A stretch of 64,000 bases of DNA from Faecalibacterium hattorii (GTDB lineage: Bacteria > Bacillota > Clostridia > Oscillospirales > Ruminococcaceae). The DNA is taken from NCBI RefSeq assembly GCF_003287455.1, contig NZ_PRLC01000002.1:1-64000 (forward strand). Reading direction: 5' to 3'. The notes beneath the pieces were generated by a model that worked only from the letters and a program-made list of their open reading frames with translations, had not been told where the DNA came from and did no database searches. How positions within the stretch are numbered: position 1 is the stretch's first letter; the number at the start of each line of letters is the position of its first letter. Below, piece by piece: positions 33,847 through 42,231 of the stretch. A program made the position numbers and the translations under genes.

Positions 33847-34539
33847 TCAGAGATGCGCTCCTTCCCAGACCTGCAGCACGGCCAGCTGCGTCTCGGTGTG
33901 GAACCAGTGTTCCCCGTCGGCCAGAAGGGTCAGCTGAGCCCCGGTCGCGCGCTTGAAGCGGTCAAGCACGGCATAGGAAGTCAGCTCGTCAGCTTCACCA
34001 TAGAGCACCTGCGTGGGGGTGCGCCAGCGGAGCGGATGCTCCCGCACCCAGCAGAGATACGGCCACGAAAGCGTCTCCCCGAAAGTTGTGGGGATCTCCC
34101 CTGCCGCCTTCAGCTGTTCTTCGGTCACGTTGGCCTGCTGCATCATCCTGCCGATGAGGTCTTCCATATCCACGATGGGCGAAACGAAGAGCGCACGGCG
34201 CAGTGCCTTCTCCTGTAACGCCAGCATGGAAAACCACACACCGATGCTCGTGGCCCGCAGCGAGACCTGCCGCCAGTGCACTCTTGCATACTGATCTATA
34301 AATTGCAGCTCCGGAACGACTACCCATGGCAGGAGCCGTTCCGGGCCGTTCTTCCGCTCGCCATGTTCGGGCAGGTCGATGGCCAGCACCTGATAACCTG
34401 CCGGGCAGGCAAGCTCTGCAAACGGCAGGGCTTCTTCTTTGCATCCCATTTTGCCATGGACATAGAGATATACTTTTCGGCTTTCTTCCCCGTACAGCAA
34501 AGCAGGAATACCGCCGATCTCAAGTTTCTGTGTTTTCAT
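33847..34539 (-). CDS. Alpha/beta hydrolase
   Basis: A 230-residue alpha/beta-fold hydrolase. It opens MKTQKLEIGGIPALLYGEES with VYLYVHGKMGCKEEALPF as oxyanion segment. The nucleophile elbow is degenerate, RATSIGVWFSML (Ser about 118), and the late catalytic acid/His pair is in VLYGEADELTS and LLADGEHWFHTE. The substrate is unknown. The ATG at 34539 follows AGGAGATG; the longer frame to 34683 is not used. A 22-codon ORF lies immediately upstream. Confidence 0.8.
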   Translation of the reverse strand: MKTQKLEIGGIPALLYGEESRKVYLYVHGKMGCKEEALPFAELACPAGYQVLAIDLPEHGERKNGPERLLPWVVVPELQFIDQYARVHWRQVSLRATSIGVWFSMLALQEKALRRALFVSPIVDMEDLIGRMMQQANVTEEQLKAAGEIPTTFGETLSWPYLCWVREHPLRWRTPTQVLYGEADELTSYAVLDRFKRATGAQLTLLADGEHWFHTETQLAVLQVWEGAHL

Positions 34540-34553
34540 CGTAACATCTCCTG

Positions 34554-34622
34554 TCAGATGCCGCCTTCCTTTTTTCGGTACAGCGGCTGGTCGAGATTCT
34601 TCACTTCCAGCTTTCTCTTCAT
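34554..34622 (-). CDS. Possible 22-residue small protein upstream of hydrolase
   Basis: ATG at 34622 with AGGAA upstream encodes a basic 22-residue peptide, MKRKLEVKNLDQPLYRKKEG and two more residues, ending just before the AGGAGATG of the hydrolase. It may be a leader or a real small protein. Only ORF structure and spacing support it. Confidence 0.35.
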   Translation of the reverse strand: MKRKLEVKNLDQPLYRKKEGGI

Positions 34623-34665
34623 TGTAATTGTTCCTATGATAACACACTTCTCGTTCAAACACAAA

Positions 34666-34705
34666 CAAAAAGAGCCGCAACACCCTGTGACAGGCACTGC
34701 GGCTC
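34666..34705 (-). terminator. Terminator after tsf
   Basis: Minus-strand stem GAGCCGCA / TGCGGCTC followed by TTTTTG closes the rpsB-tsf operon. Confidence 0.85.
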
Positions 34706-34729
34706 CCATTTTCAGCTTGGAAGCTTAAA

Positions 34730-35653
34730 TCACTTCACCATGCTTGCGACTTCAGCAGCGAAGTCGTCAGCACGCTTCTCAAGGCCCTCGCCCTTCTGGA
34801 AACGAGTGAACTTGACGATCTTGATGTCGCCGCCCAGATCCTTTGCGACCTTAGCGGTGTACTGAGCAACAGACAGGTCGCCGTCCTTGACGAACTCCTG
34901 ATCGACCAAGCAGTTCTCCTTGAAGAACTTCTTGATCTTGCCCTCGATCATCTTCTGCTTGACTGCTTCCGGCTTGTTAGCGTTCTTCGGATCGCCAGCC
35001 ATCTGAGCGAGCATGATCTCCTTCTCCTTGGCCACGACCTCGGCGGGGACGGAAGCCTCATCGACGTAGCTGGGGTTAGCAGCTGCGACCTGCATAGCGA
35101 TGTCCTTGCCGTAAGCAACGAACTCGTCCTTTGCGTCGATGTCGTTGGTGGTCTCAAAGTTGACCAGAATGCCGTGGGTGCCGCCGCCGTGGACGTAAGC
35201 AGAGCAGACGCCCTCGTAACGGACGAAACGGCGAACCTTGATGTTCTCCTTAATGACGAGGATCAGGTTCTTCAGGGCCTCATCCACGGTCTCGCCGGAC
35301 TCGGTCTTGCAAGCCATCAGAGCCTCAACGTCAGCAGGGTTCTGCTTCATGATGACCTGAGTTGCCTCCTTGACGAAAGCAACGAACTTGTCGTTCTTTG
35401 CGACGAAGTCGGTCTCAGCGTTGACTTCGATGACGACGCCGACCTTGCACTGCGGGCAGTACTCCGCGTAGACCATGCCCTCAGCAGCAGTACGGCTTGC
35501 CTTCTTTGCAGCGGTAGCCAGACCACGCTCACGCAGGATCTCAACTGCCTTCTCGAAGTTGCCGTCGGCCTCGGTCAGTGCCTTCTTGCACTCCATCATG
35601 CCGCAGTCGGTCTGCTTGCGCAGCTCCATAACGTCCTTTGCAGTAATAGCCAT
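34730..35653 (-). CDS. tsf: Elongation factor Ts
   Basis: Nucleotide-exchange factor for EF-Tu. The 307-residue protein begins ITAKDVMELRKQTDCGMMEC, the conserved UBA-like start. The core has VIEVNAETDFVAKNDKFV. Where many Firmicutes have a Gly-rich GGGRIG turn, this protein has YCPQCK, a CxxC pair (about residues 67-70) that could bind metal or form a disulphide. A second AYVHGGGTHGILVNFET segment follows later. Co-transcribed with rpsB, 52 nt upstream. Confidence 0.96.
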   Translation of the reverse strand: MAITAKDVMELRKQTDCGMMECKKALTEADGNFEKAVEILRERGLATAAKKASRTAAEGMVYAEYCPQCKVGVVIEVNAETDFVAKNDKFVAFVKEATQVIMKQNPADVEALMACKTESGETVDEALKNLILVIKENIKVRRFVRYEGVCSAYVHGGGTHGILVNFETTNDIDAKDEFVAYGKDIAMQVAAANPSYVDEASVPAEVVAKEKEIMLAQMAGDPKNANKPEAVKQKMIEGKIKKFFKENCLVDQEFVKDGDLSVAQYTAKVAKDLGGDIKIVKFTRFQKGEGLEKRADDFAAEVASMVK

Positions 35654-35705
35654 TTTTATTCTCCCTTACACGTTATTAAACGGGTTTGTTCGGAATACGG
35701 AATAA

Positions 35706-36422
35706 TCAGGCGTTTGCTTCCTCAGCGGGAGCTTCCTGATTGCCCTGCTTGCCTTCCAGAACAGCGTCAGCCATAGCGCCGGCGATCAGCTTGACAGCGC
35801 GGATTGCGTCATCGTTGCCGGGGATCACGTAATCGATCTCATCGGGGTTGCAGTTGGTATCGACGATAGCAACGATGGGGATGTTCAGCTTGCGGGCCTC
35901 AGCAACAGCGATGCGCTCCTTGTGAGGATCGACGATGAACATAGCCTTCGGCAGGGTCTTCATGTTCTTGACGCCGCCCAGATACTTGTCCAGCTTCTCC
36001 ATCTCCAGCTCCAGCTTAGCCACTTCCTTCTTGGGCAGCAGCTCGAAGGTGCCGTTCTCCTTCATCTTAGCCAGCTGATCCATGCGGTCGATGCGCTTAC
36101 GGATGGTGCGGAAGTTGGTCAGCATACCGCCCAGCCAGCGAGCGTTGACATAGTGCATACCGCAGCGCAGAGCCTCGTCACGGATGGACTCCTGAGCCTG
36201 CTTCTTGGTGCCGACGAACAGGATATCGCCGCCCTCAGCTGCAACTTCCTTCACGTAGTTGTAAGCCTCATCCAGCTTCTTAACGGTCTTCTGCAGATCG
36301 ATGATATAGATGCCGTTGCGCTCGGTGAAGATATACTTCGCCATCTTGGGGTTCCAGCGGCGGGTCTGGTGACCGAAGTGCACACCTGCTTCGAGAAGCT
36401 GCTTCATAGAAACGACTGCCAT
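35706..36422 (-). CDS. rpsB: 30S ribosomal protein S2
   Basis: Ribosomal protein S2, 238 residues. It starts [20 protein letters not shown] with [11 protein letters not shown], then [16 protein letters not shown], and ends with the typical short acidic tail. The ATG at 36422 follows GGAGGTATTTTTACT. It is first in the rpsB-tsf operon. The frame upstream to 36563 is leader sequence. Confidence 0.97.
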   Translation of the reverse strand: MAVVSMKQLLEAGVHFGHQTRRWNPKMAKYIFTERNGIYIIDLQKTVKKLDEAYNYVKEVAAEGGDILFVGTKKQAQESIRDEALRCGMHYVNARWLGGMLTNFRTIRKRIDRMDQLAKMKENGTFELLPKKEVAKLELEMEKLDKYLGGVKNMKTLPKAMFIVDPHKERIAVAEARKLNIPIVAIVDTNCNPDEIDYVIPGNDDAIRAVKLIAGAMADAVLEGKQGNQEAPAEEANA

Positions 36423-36580
36423 AGTAAAAATACCTCCAAATATTGTTTTGCCTCCGTACACCGTGATCGGCGCACCGTATCGGACGGGGCCGACTGCCCT
36501 CCACCCGGATGGGCACAAAAGGGCATAGTGATACGTGTGTAATGCTGAATAATAATAGCACAAAAAAGAGACCGTTGCAA
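36423..36580 (-). promoter_or_regulatory. rpsB promoter and 5' leader
   Basis: Minus-strand -35 TTGCAA (36580-36575) and -10 TATTAT (36557-36552) are 17 bp apart. The start near 36545 leaves a leader of about 120 nt with GC-rich pairing potential. S2 autoregulatory leaders are known for this operon in many bacteria; whether this one qualifies needs covariance testing. Confidence 0.55.
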
Positions 36581-36592
36581 GAGGTTTTCTCT
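36561..36592 (-). terminator. Terminator overlapping the rpsB promoter
   Basis: Minus-strand stem AGAGA(AAA)CC / GGTCTCT followed by TTTTTTG. On this strand it precedes rpsB, so it can only stop transcription reading in from the LTA-synthase-like gene direction upstream on the minus strand, which ends at 36624. Confidence 0.6.
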
Positions 36593-36623
36593 GTTTTTTA
36601 CAAAAAGATTCTGCACTTTTCTC

Positions 36624-38576
36624 TTATTTGCTGTTCTGGCTGCTGCCAAGGTCCTCCATTCCCATCCGGCTGAGGGCGTAGCCCTTGCCGAACATGAGAT
36701 CGTATTGGAGCAGCCAGTGGTTCGTGCTCCACGTCTGCTGCAATGCGCTGGGCGTCTGGGTGGTGGTGCCGTCCCGGTTCAGGATGGTGCCGCGTGTGTT
36801 GGAACGGTAGGCCGCCTGAAGCTGGCGGGTCAGGTACTGGAAGTAGAGCGGGGACTTCAGGCCGTAAATGTTCATCATCACCGGCGAGATATCGTAAGCC
36901 GCAATGGTGCCGAGATCCACTGGCTTGTCGGTGTAATTCGACCACATGAGCAGCGTGGTCTGGTGAAGCTTCGGGTCCGCACTGGAATCGCTGGCGTAGC
37001 CGCTCTTGGTGAAGACATCGTAGTTGGAATCGATGGGGTTGTAGTGGTCGCCCCAGAACACGAGGATCACCGGCTCGTCCACCTGCGAGAAGTATTCGGT
37101 CAGCTTGCCGAGCATCGCGTCGGCGTCCCGGATGCCGGTGGCGAAGTCCTCCAAGGCACCCAGCGTACTGCGGCTGATGCCGGATGGGGCATTCAGCACC
37201 TTCACCCGCTGGTCGTCCGGGTAGTTGTCCTTATTATAATTGGTGTGGTTCTGCATCGTGACCGCGTGGAGGAAGACCGGCGCGTCGGACGAGGACTTCA
37301 TCTTCTCGTACTGCTGGATGATCTGGTCGGCCATGGAATCGTCGGTGACAAGGCCGGTGGTCCAGTAGTGCCTGCGCACCTTGTTGACGTGGGTCATCTT
37401 TTCCAAGCTGACAAAGGTGTCAAGGCCGAGGTTCGGGTAGGCCGTGTCGCGGCTCCAGTATTTTGCCCAGAAGCAGTGGACCGCAGCGGTCTGGTAGCCC
37501 TGCGTCTTGAGGTAGTTCGGCAGAGAGAATATAGGCTTCGTTACGTGCTGCTGGTAGGGCTTGCTGCCGTTGGGCAGATAGGAGACCGAGTAGCCGGTCA
37601 GTGCCTCGAACTCCACATCACAGGTGCCGCCGCCGAAGCTGGGGCTGTAGGCCCGGCCATAGGCGCTGGTCTGCTGCAAGGCATGGAGGTTGGCGGAAAC
37701 GTCGGTGTCGAAGGCAAAGCCGTACTGCTCCAGTTCCGAGACGTCCCAATAGGACTCGTCCATCACATAGATAATGGTCGGCTGCTGCTCCGTCTCGTCG
37801 GCGGGCGTCGTGGCTCCGTAGGAGTCCGGGTAGAGGGGCGACGTGGTGTATTTCTCTGCCGCAGCGGTGTCATCGAGGATCTGGTCAACGGCTTCTTCCG
37901 AGTAGCCTTCGGGCTTGCTGATCTCCAAATTGGTGAGGTTGGTCAGGAAGCTGGTGATGACGCCGTAATAGCGGTAATAGCGGTCCTGCATCCATGCGTC
38001 GGGCATGATCCCGATGGTTTGGGTCACGGTCGGCTGCAAAAAGACGCCAAAGATCAGCGCACAGGTCGCCGCCGCACTGGCTGCAAAGCCGAGGATGCGG
38101 AACTTCCAGCCCGCCTTCTTTCGGCCACGGTATAAAAAGAAGGAGGCTGCGAGCAGCAGCAGGACCAGAACGATGGAAACGACCATGCTGGTCTGGATGT
38201 GGATACCGGCTGCGGAGGCCACGCCCGCCGCCTCCGATACCTGCGTCAGGTCCCACGGCAGGAAGGGCTCGCCCCGCAATTGCAGGGTGTAGAAGTTGAC
38301 CGCCGCCGGGACGCAGCCGAGAATGGCCGCAATCAGCGTTGCCAGCGGGGCGAAGCGGGTCAGCCAATCCACGGTCAGCCAGACGAGGAACAACAGCCCC
38401 CATGCCAGCAGGTAGGCTTCCCCATGGGGAAAAATGTACTGGGTAAAGGTGTCCGCGGTCAGGCTGCCGCGGGCGATCCACTCCGTGAGCACCAAGATCA
38501 GGAGCGTGACGACAGGCGGGAACACCAGCCGCAGCGCATGAAGCGGTACCGGAGTGTCGGATGCGCGATGTTTCAT
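36624..38576 (-). CDS. LTA-synthase-type sulfatase-fold glycerophosphotransferase
   Basis: A 650-residue membrane enzyme of the LtaS family. About five N-terminal transmembrane helices (to about residue 205) precede an extracellular sulfatase-fold domain. The metal-binding Glu is in YVMDESYWDV, the catalytic Thr in SFGGGTCDVEFEALTG (about 312), and the metal Asp-His in WGDHYNPID. It could polymerise glycerol-phosphate onto a glycolipid or modify another envelope polymer. AAAGGAAC precedes the ATG. It appears monocistronic. Confidence 0.88.
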   Translation of the reverse strand: MKHRASDTPVPLHALRLVFPPVVTLLILVLTEWIARGSLTADTFTQYIFPHGEAYLLAWGLLFLVWLTVDWLTRFAPLATLIAAILGCVPAAVNFYTLQLRGEPFLPWDLTQVSEAAGVASAAGIHIQTSMVVSIVLVLLLLAASFFLYRGRKKAGWKFRILGFAASAAATCALIFGVFLQPTVTQTIGIMPDAWMQDRYYRYYGVITSFLTNLTNLEISKPEGYSEEAVDQILDDTAAAEKYTTSPLYPDSYGATTPADETEQQPTIIYVMDESYWDVSELEQYGFAFDTDVSANLHALQQTSAYGRAYSPSFGGGTCDVEFEALTGYSVSYLPNGSKPYQQHVTKPIFSLPNYLKTQGYQTAAVHCFWAKYWSRDTAYPNLGLDTFVSLEKMTHVNKVRRHYWTTGLVTDDSMADQIIQQYEKMKSSSDAPVFLHAVTMQNHTNYNKDNYPDDQRVKVLNAPSGISRSTLGALEDFATGIRDADAMLGKLTEYFSQVDEPVILVFWGDHYNPIDSNYDVFTKSGYASDSSADPKLHQTTLLMWSNYTDKPVDLGTIAAYDISPVMMNIYGLKSPLYFQYLTRQLQAAYRSNTRGTILNRDGTTTQTPSALQQTWSTNHWLLQYDLMFGKGYALSRMGMEDLGSSQNSK

Positions 38577-38704
38577 ATAAGAAAGTTCCTTTCACTTCCT
38601 GAGAGAGTTTGGTTTGCCGGGGCAAAAAGTGCCCACAGTCCCTTATTATAATCCTGTTTTCCGCAAAATCAAACCCCAATCCAAGAAAAGCAGATGAAAA
38701 ACTT

Positions 38705-38998
38705 TCATCCATCCAGCCAATGCCGCAGCGTCTGCCAGAAGGAGGCGGGTTTCGGTTCGGGCGGCGGCAGTTCGGTGCGGACCAAAACGGCATCCACGCC
38801 GATCTTATCGATCTCCTCCCACGGGATCGTCAGCGTCGCGTCCCGCCCCAGCAGCCCGAAAAACCGGGGCCGCCCCAGCAGCTGCAAACTTTGAATCTGG
38901 GCCGTCTGGGGGTCCAGCTCCAAATCGTCTGCCTTGCCCAGACAAGCCCCGTTGGAAAGCTGCACGACCTCTTTGGCACAAAGCTCCCGGAACGTCAT
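38705..38998 (-). CDS. YlmC/YmxH-family PRC-barrel sporulation protein
   Basis: A 97-residue PRC-barrel protein. The pattern FRELCAKEVVQLSNGACLGK is followed by DDLELDPQTAQIQSLQLLG, RFFGLLGRD and TIPWEEIDKIGVDAVLV. This is the YlmC/YmxH arrangement associated with sporulation genes in Firmicutes, function unknown. GGGGAGGGGAG lies directly upstream of the ATG at 38998. It is separate from other spore genes here. Confidence 0.82.
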   Translation of the reverse strand: MTFRELCAKEVVQLSNGACLGKADDLELDPQTAQIQSLQLLGRPRFFGLLGRDATLTIPWEEIDKIGVDAVLVRTELPPPEPKPASFWQTLRHWLDG

Positions 38999-39051
38999 CC
39001 GTCTCCCCTCCCCGTTTCTGTTCTGTTTTATGGTATGCGGGGCGGCGGCGC

Positions 39052-39081
39052 TTGATGCAGACCGGGCTGTTGTGTTATACT
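39052..39081 (+). promoter_or_regulatory. Promoter of HAD gene at 39133
   Basis: -35 TTGATG at 39052-39057, 18-bp spacer, -10 TATACT at 39076-39081. Confidence 0.55.
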
Positions 39082-39132
39082 GGGAGTTGGAAACCATTGG
39101 AAATGCAAACCATAAAGATAGAGGTACGAGCA

Positions 39133-39747
39133 ATGTACAAAAACATCGTATTTGATTTTGGCGGCGTTATGGTCGATTTTGATCCCAAGGAGTATCTGGT
39201 GGACCGCTTCTGCAATGCCGACGTAGAGGAGCAGGTGTACCAACTGACCTTTGGCAGCGAGGAGTGGAAACTGCTGGACGCCGGGCTTATCACCCGCTTT
39301 GAGGCCAACCAGCGGATGCTGGCCCGCGCCAAGGAGCAGGGCCGCGCCTTTGAGGTTCAGGGTGTGCTGGATGACTGGATGCACATCCTGCGCCCCCGCC
39401 GCCGGATGCAGGAATTGGTGCAGAAGCTCAAGAGCCACGGCTACTGCGTTTATTACCTGAGCAATATCCCGGAAGATGTGCTCGATCTGCTGATGGAGCG
39501 GGACATGAAGGGCCTTTTTGACGGCGGTGTGGCCTCCTGCGAGGTCCACATCAACAAACCCGACCCCCGCATCTATCAGGCTCTGCTGGACAAATACGGC
39601 CTCAAGGCGAAGGAAAGTGTCTTCATCGACGACCGGCTGGACAACATTCAGGCCGCATTCCAGCTCGGCTTTACCGGCATCCAGATGAAGGACAGCGTCG
39701 GCACCTTGGTGCGCAGCCTTGCCACCTGCAACGTGGTCGTCCGCTGA
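39133..39747 (+). CDS. HAD-superfamily hydrolase (YihX-like)
   Basis: A 204-residue HAD phosphatase. Motif I is NIVFDFGGVMVDFDP, motif II YYLSNIPEDVLD (about residue 108), motif III Lys in HINKPDPRIYQAL, motif IV VFIDDRLDNIQAA. This fits YihX/epoxide-hydrolase-type HAD proteins that dephosphorylate sugar phosphates. The ATG at 39133 follows AGAGGT. Monocistronic between a promoter and a terminator. Confidence 0.85.
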   Translation: MYKNIVFDFGGVMVDFDPKEYLVDRFCNADVEEQVYQLTFGSEEWKLLDAGLITRFEANQRMLARAKEQGRAFEVQGVLDDWMHILRPRRRMQELVQKLKSHGYCVYYLSNIPEDVLDLLMERDMKGLFDGGVASCEVHINKPDPRIYQALLDKYGLKAKESVFIDDRLDNIQAAFQLGFTGIQMKDSVGTLVRSLATCNVVVR

Positions 39748-39758
39748 TCTCCCGCACG

Positions 39759-39806
39759 CAAAACGCCCTGTTCCATGTCGCTTTTGACACGGAGCAGGGC
39801 GTTTTT
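39759..39806. terminator. Bidirectional terminator at 39.8 kb
   Basis: Stem AAAACGCCCTGT / GCAGGGCGTTTT with a T-run on the plus strand; lies between HAD gene and the DUF1540 gene. Confidence 0.85.
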
Positions 39807-39831
39807 GCCGCGGAGAAATGCGCTTTAGGGG

Positions 39832-39990
39832 TTACTTTTCCTCGTAGCTCTGGCAGAAGTGCGGCGTTTCGACCTGTTGGGTCGTGCAGGAGCAGTGCTC
39901 CGTCACCTTGATCTGCGGCAGACTGCACTTGCAGCTTTCCACGTTGTGACGGCACTCGCAGACATCACAAATCACACCGGTATTTTCCAT
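39832..39990 (-). CDS. Small Cys-rich DUF1540-type protein
   Basis: A 52-residue protein starting MENTGVICDVCECRHN, with eight cysteines in CxxC/CxC spacing (for example SCKCSLPQIKV and EHCSC) and a final HFCQSYEEK. This is the DUF1540 pattern, small metal-binding or disulphide proteins common in Clostridia, sometimes with spores. I prefer the ATG at 39990, with GAGGTGA 7 nt upstream; an ATG at 39996 is too close to that site. Confidence 0.8.
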   Translation of the reverse strand: MENTGVICDVCECRHNVESCKCSLPQIKVTEHCSCTTQQVETPHFCQSYEEK

Positions 39991-40100
39991 TTTCATCTCA
40001 CCTCTTTGTTTGGGATGTTTCTAGGATGCCCCATTTCAAAGAGATTATGCAGCTTTATTTTTCTGCCTTGGCTTCCCGTTTTGCTTTCAAGAGCAAACGC

Positions 40101-40523
40101 TTACCATGCGGCCAGATCAGCACCCAGCTTGCGGCAAGCAGCCTGTGCGTCGTCGTCCGGGGTCTCGTTGCAGATCAGGCCTTCCTCGCTGAACAGAACC
40201 GCGCCGTCCTCCTTGGCACGCTCGCACCAATCGCGCATCCACTGGCCGTCGCCCCATCCGTAAGAACCGAACAGGGCCACCTTCTTGCCGTTCAGAGAGC
40301 CTTCCAGAGAAGCGAACATCGGCTCGAACTCGCTCTCCTCCAGCTGCTCAGCGCCCATTGCGGGGCAGCCGAATGCCACCACGTCATACTCGCCCAGCTT
40401 TGCTGCGTCCATTTCGCCGCAGGGAACGATGGCTGCGGCAGCGCCAGCACCCTCAGCGATGCAGTTTGCCATGGTCTCGGTGTTGCCGGTTGCGCTCCAG
40501 AATACGATTGCTACTTTGCTCAT
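40101..40523 (-). CDS. Flavodoxin
   Basis: A 140-residue FMN-binding electron carrier. The phosphate loop is VFWSATGNTETMANCI near the start. The 90s loop segment ALFGSYGWGDGQWMRDW is the flavodoxin signature, and VVAFGCPAMGAE is present. Flavodoxin can replace ferredoxin, usually under iron limitation. Two operator-like palindromes lie upstream, one over the start region. AGAGAGG precedes the ATG. Confidence 0.95.
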   Translation of the reverse strand: MSKVAIVFWSATGNTETMANCIAEGAGAAAAIVPCGEMDAAKLGEYDVVAFGCPAMGAEQLEESEFEPMFASLEGSLNGKKVALFGSYGWGDGQWMRDWCERAKEDGAVLFSEEGLICNETPDDDAQAACRKLGADLAAW

Positions 40524-40549
40524 AAGGATGAACCTCTCTTTCCATATTG

Positions 40550-40565
40550 GTTAGTATATTCTAAC
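40550..40565 (-). promoter_or_regulatory. GTTAG-N6-CTAAC palindrome near flavodoxin
   Basis: GTTAG TATATT CTAAC, 27 nt upstream of the flavodoxin ATG. On the minus strand its centre contains TATACT, so it could overlap a -10 element. Confidence 0.5.
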
Positions 40566-40623
40566 TTTTTGTCCCAAGAAATTGCGCAGTCCTGTTTGAC
40601 AACCACAGAACGCGCATCTTCAC

Positions 40624-40641
40624 GGTTAGGCTTTTCTAACC
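40624..40641 (-). promoter_or_regulatory. GGTTAG-N6-CTAACC palindrome at flavodoxin promoter start
   Basis: Second, longer copy of the same palindrome, just downstream of the -10 element at 40648-40653, so it covers the expected RNA start. The shape resembles metal-regulator boxes of the DtxR/IdeR type by general form only. Confidence 0.55.
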
Positions 40642-40647
40642 AACGAT

Positions 40648-40676
40648 AAGATATCACATCTTACCCGTCTTGTCAA
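40648..40676 (-). promoter_or_regulatory. Promoter of flavodoxin gene
   Basis: Minus-strand -35 TTGACA (40676-40671), 17-bp spacer, -10 TATCTT (40653-40648). Confidence 0.65.
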
Positions 40677-40707
40677 GGCTCTTTTGCAGATTTTTCCACT
40701 TCCCTGC

Positions 40708-41460
40708 TCAAAGCAGCTGCGGGAGGGAAAACACCACCGTCATCACTCCGAAAATGACCGGCTGATGGAGCAGGTACAGCACCAGCGAGTGCCGCCCCAG
40801 CCACCCCAGCGGCGGGCAGACCAATCGGCGCAGCGGTTTCATCCGCTCCCGCCCGATGAGATGATAAAGGTAGAATCCCGCCCAGAATAAAAACAGCCAC
40901 GGCAGAAGCGGGAAGTAATCGGTGGAGAAAAAGCCGAGGGGGTAAAAGCCCAGATAGGCTGTAAAGCAGTTTGCGTACAGGCTCCGCGGCAGCAGCCAGC
41001 GCAGTGCCCCAAGGCCCCAGTAGCCGTTCATCGTGTGATAGGTCAGCGCAAACAGCGCAAAGCTGACAAGAAAGCCCGCTACCGGCGGAACCTTTTGCAG
41101 GGCCTTTTCCAGCAGCCCGGTCAGGATCATCGCCGAACCCAGCAGGGTCAGCACGCCGAATAAGACGACATTCTCCGGCATGAACAGCAGCGTCACGGCT
41201 GTGACCAGCGCCCCGGCCCCGAAGACCACTGCGCCGCGCTTGACGGGGTGATGCCCCATCGGCAGACAGAAACCGGACAGCAGAATGAATCCCCAGCAGA
41301 TGCTCTGCTGCCACAGACGCCCCGGCGTGCCCGCATACCACGGCACTGCGACGCCGAACAGATAAACGGCATCCCATGTGCCATGGTAGAGCATCATGCT
41401 GATGAGGTCGAGCCCGCGCAGCTCGTCCAGCAGTGCGTAACGGGTGGAAGTCTGGTTCAT
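40708..41460 (-). CDS. DUF1624-type membrane protein (HGSNAT-like acyltransferase fold)
   Basis: A 250-residue polytopic membrane protein with about seven to eight helices. It begins RYALLDELRGLDLISMMLYH, the typical start of DUF1624/HGSNAT-related proteins (compare GLDLI and the conserved His in MMLYHGTWD). LGRHSLVLYLLHQPVI near the C-terminus also fits. Members may transfer acyl groups across the membrane, unproven here. AAAGGATG precedes the ATG. Confidence 0.8.
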   Translation of the reverse strand: MNQTSTRYALLDELRGLDLISMMLYHGTWDAVYLFGVAVPWYAGTPGRLWQQSICWGFILLSGFCLPMGHHPVKRGAVVFGAGALVTAVTLLFMPENVVLFGVLTLLGSAMILTGLLEKALQKVPPVAGFLVSFALFALTYHTMNGYWGLGALRWLLPRSLYANCFTAYLGFYPLGFFSTDYFPLLPWLFLFWAGFYLYHLIGRERMKPLRRLVCPPLGWLGRHSLVLYLLHQPVIFGVMTVVFSLPQLL

Positions 41461-41522
41461 AAAATGAATTCATCCTTTGCGTTTTTTGTCCATTGTACGC
41501 CATGTAAGGAAAGGCGTCAAGC

Positions 41523-41561
41523 AAAAAAGCTGCTGTGCAGCAAATGCCACACAGCAGCTTT
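41523..41561 (-). terminator. Terminator after rubrerythrin
   Basis: Minus-strand stem AAAAGCTGCTGTGT / GCACAGCAGCTTTT followed by TT closes the rubrerythrin gene. Confidence 0.85.
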
Positions 41562-41574
41562 TGGAATGATCGTT

Positions 41575-42126
41575 TTAGAGCTCGACGTTGAAATAGCGCT
41601 TCAGCAGACCCTCGAAGCCGCGGCCATGACGAGCCTCGTCCTTCGCCATCTCGTGAACGGTATCGTGGATGGCATCGAGGTTCAGAGCCTTTGCCTTCTT
41701 GGCCAGATCCATCTTGCCGGCACATGCACCGCACTCAGCCTCAGCACGCATCATCAGGTTCTTCTTGGTGCTGTCGGTGACGACCTCGCCCAGCAGCTCA
41801 GCAAAACGGGAAGCGTGGTCAGCCTCCTCGTAAGCATAGCGCTTGTAAGCCTCAGCGATCTCCGGGTAGCCCTCGCGCTCTGCGACACGGGCCATGGCCA
41901 GATACATGCCGACCTCGCTGCACTCACCCTCGAAGTTTGCGCGCAGACCATCGACGATCTCCTGCGGGACGCCCTCGGCCTTGCCGATGCCGACGACATG
42001 CTCGGTCACATAAGTGTTGCCGGTCTTCTCAACAAATGCGGAAGCCGGAGCCTTGCAAACGGGGCACTGCTCAGGGATGGTGCCTTCAGCGATATAACCA
42101 CAAACGGTGCAGACATACTTTTTCAT
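41575..42126 (-). CDS. Reverse rubrerythrin
   Basis: A 183-residue non-haem diiron protein that reduces hydrogen peroxide (and in clostridial relatives oxygen) with NADH-derived electrons. The rubredoxin-type centre is at the N-terminus ([14 protein letters not shown], then [10 protein letters not shown]), reversed relative to ordinary rubrerythrin. The ferritin-like four-helix domain follows with [29 protein letters not shown] and [14 protein letters not shown] providing the Glu/His ligands. GGAGGT precedes the ATG at 42126. Promoter and a candidate operator are upstream. Confidence 0.94.
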   Translation of the reverse strand: MKKYVCTVCGYIAEGTIPEQCPVCKAPASAFVEKTGNTYVTEHVVGIGKAEGVPQEIVDGLRANFEGECSEVGMYLAMARVAEREGYPEIAEAYKRYAYEEADHASRFAELLGEVVTDSTKKNLMMRAEAECGACAGKMDLAKKAKALNLDAIHDTVHEMAKDEARHGRGFEGLLKRYFNVEL

Positions 42127-42200
42127 AAGATAGACCTCCATAATTTCTCAGTAATTCTTTTGGCTCGCCTCTGGTACCGGCGGCCTTGGTTTCTGAGCTA

Positions 42201-42229
42201 ATTATAGCAATCATTCCTAGGTTAGTCAA
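42201..42229 (-). promoter_or_regulatory. Promoter of rubrerythrin
   Basis: Minus-strand -35 TTGACT (42229-42224), 17-bp spacer, perfect -10 TATAAT (42206-42201). Confidence 0.75.
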
Positions 42230-42231
42230 GT

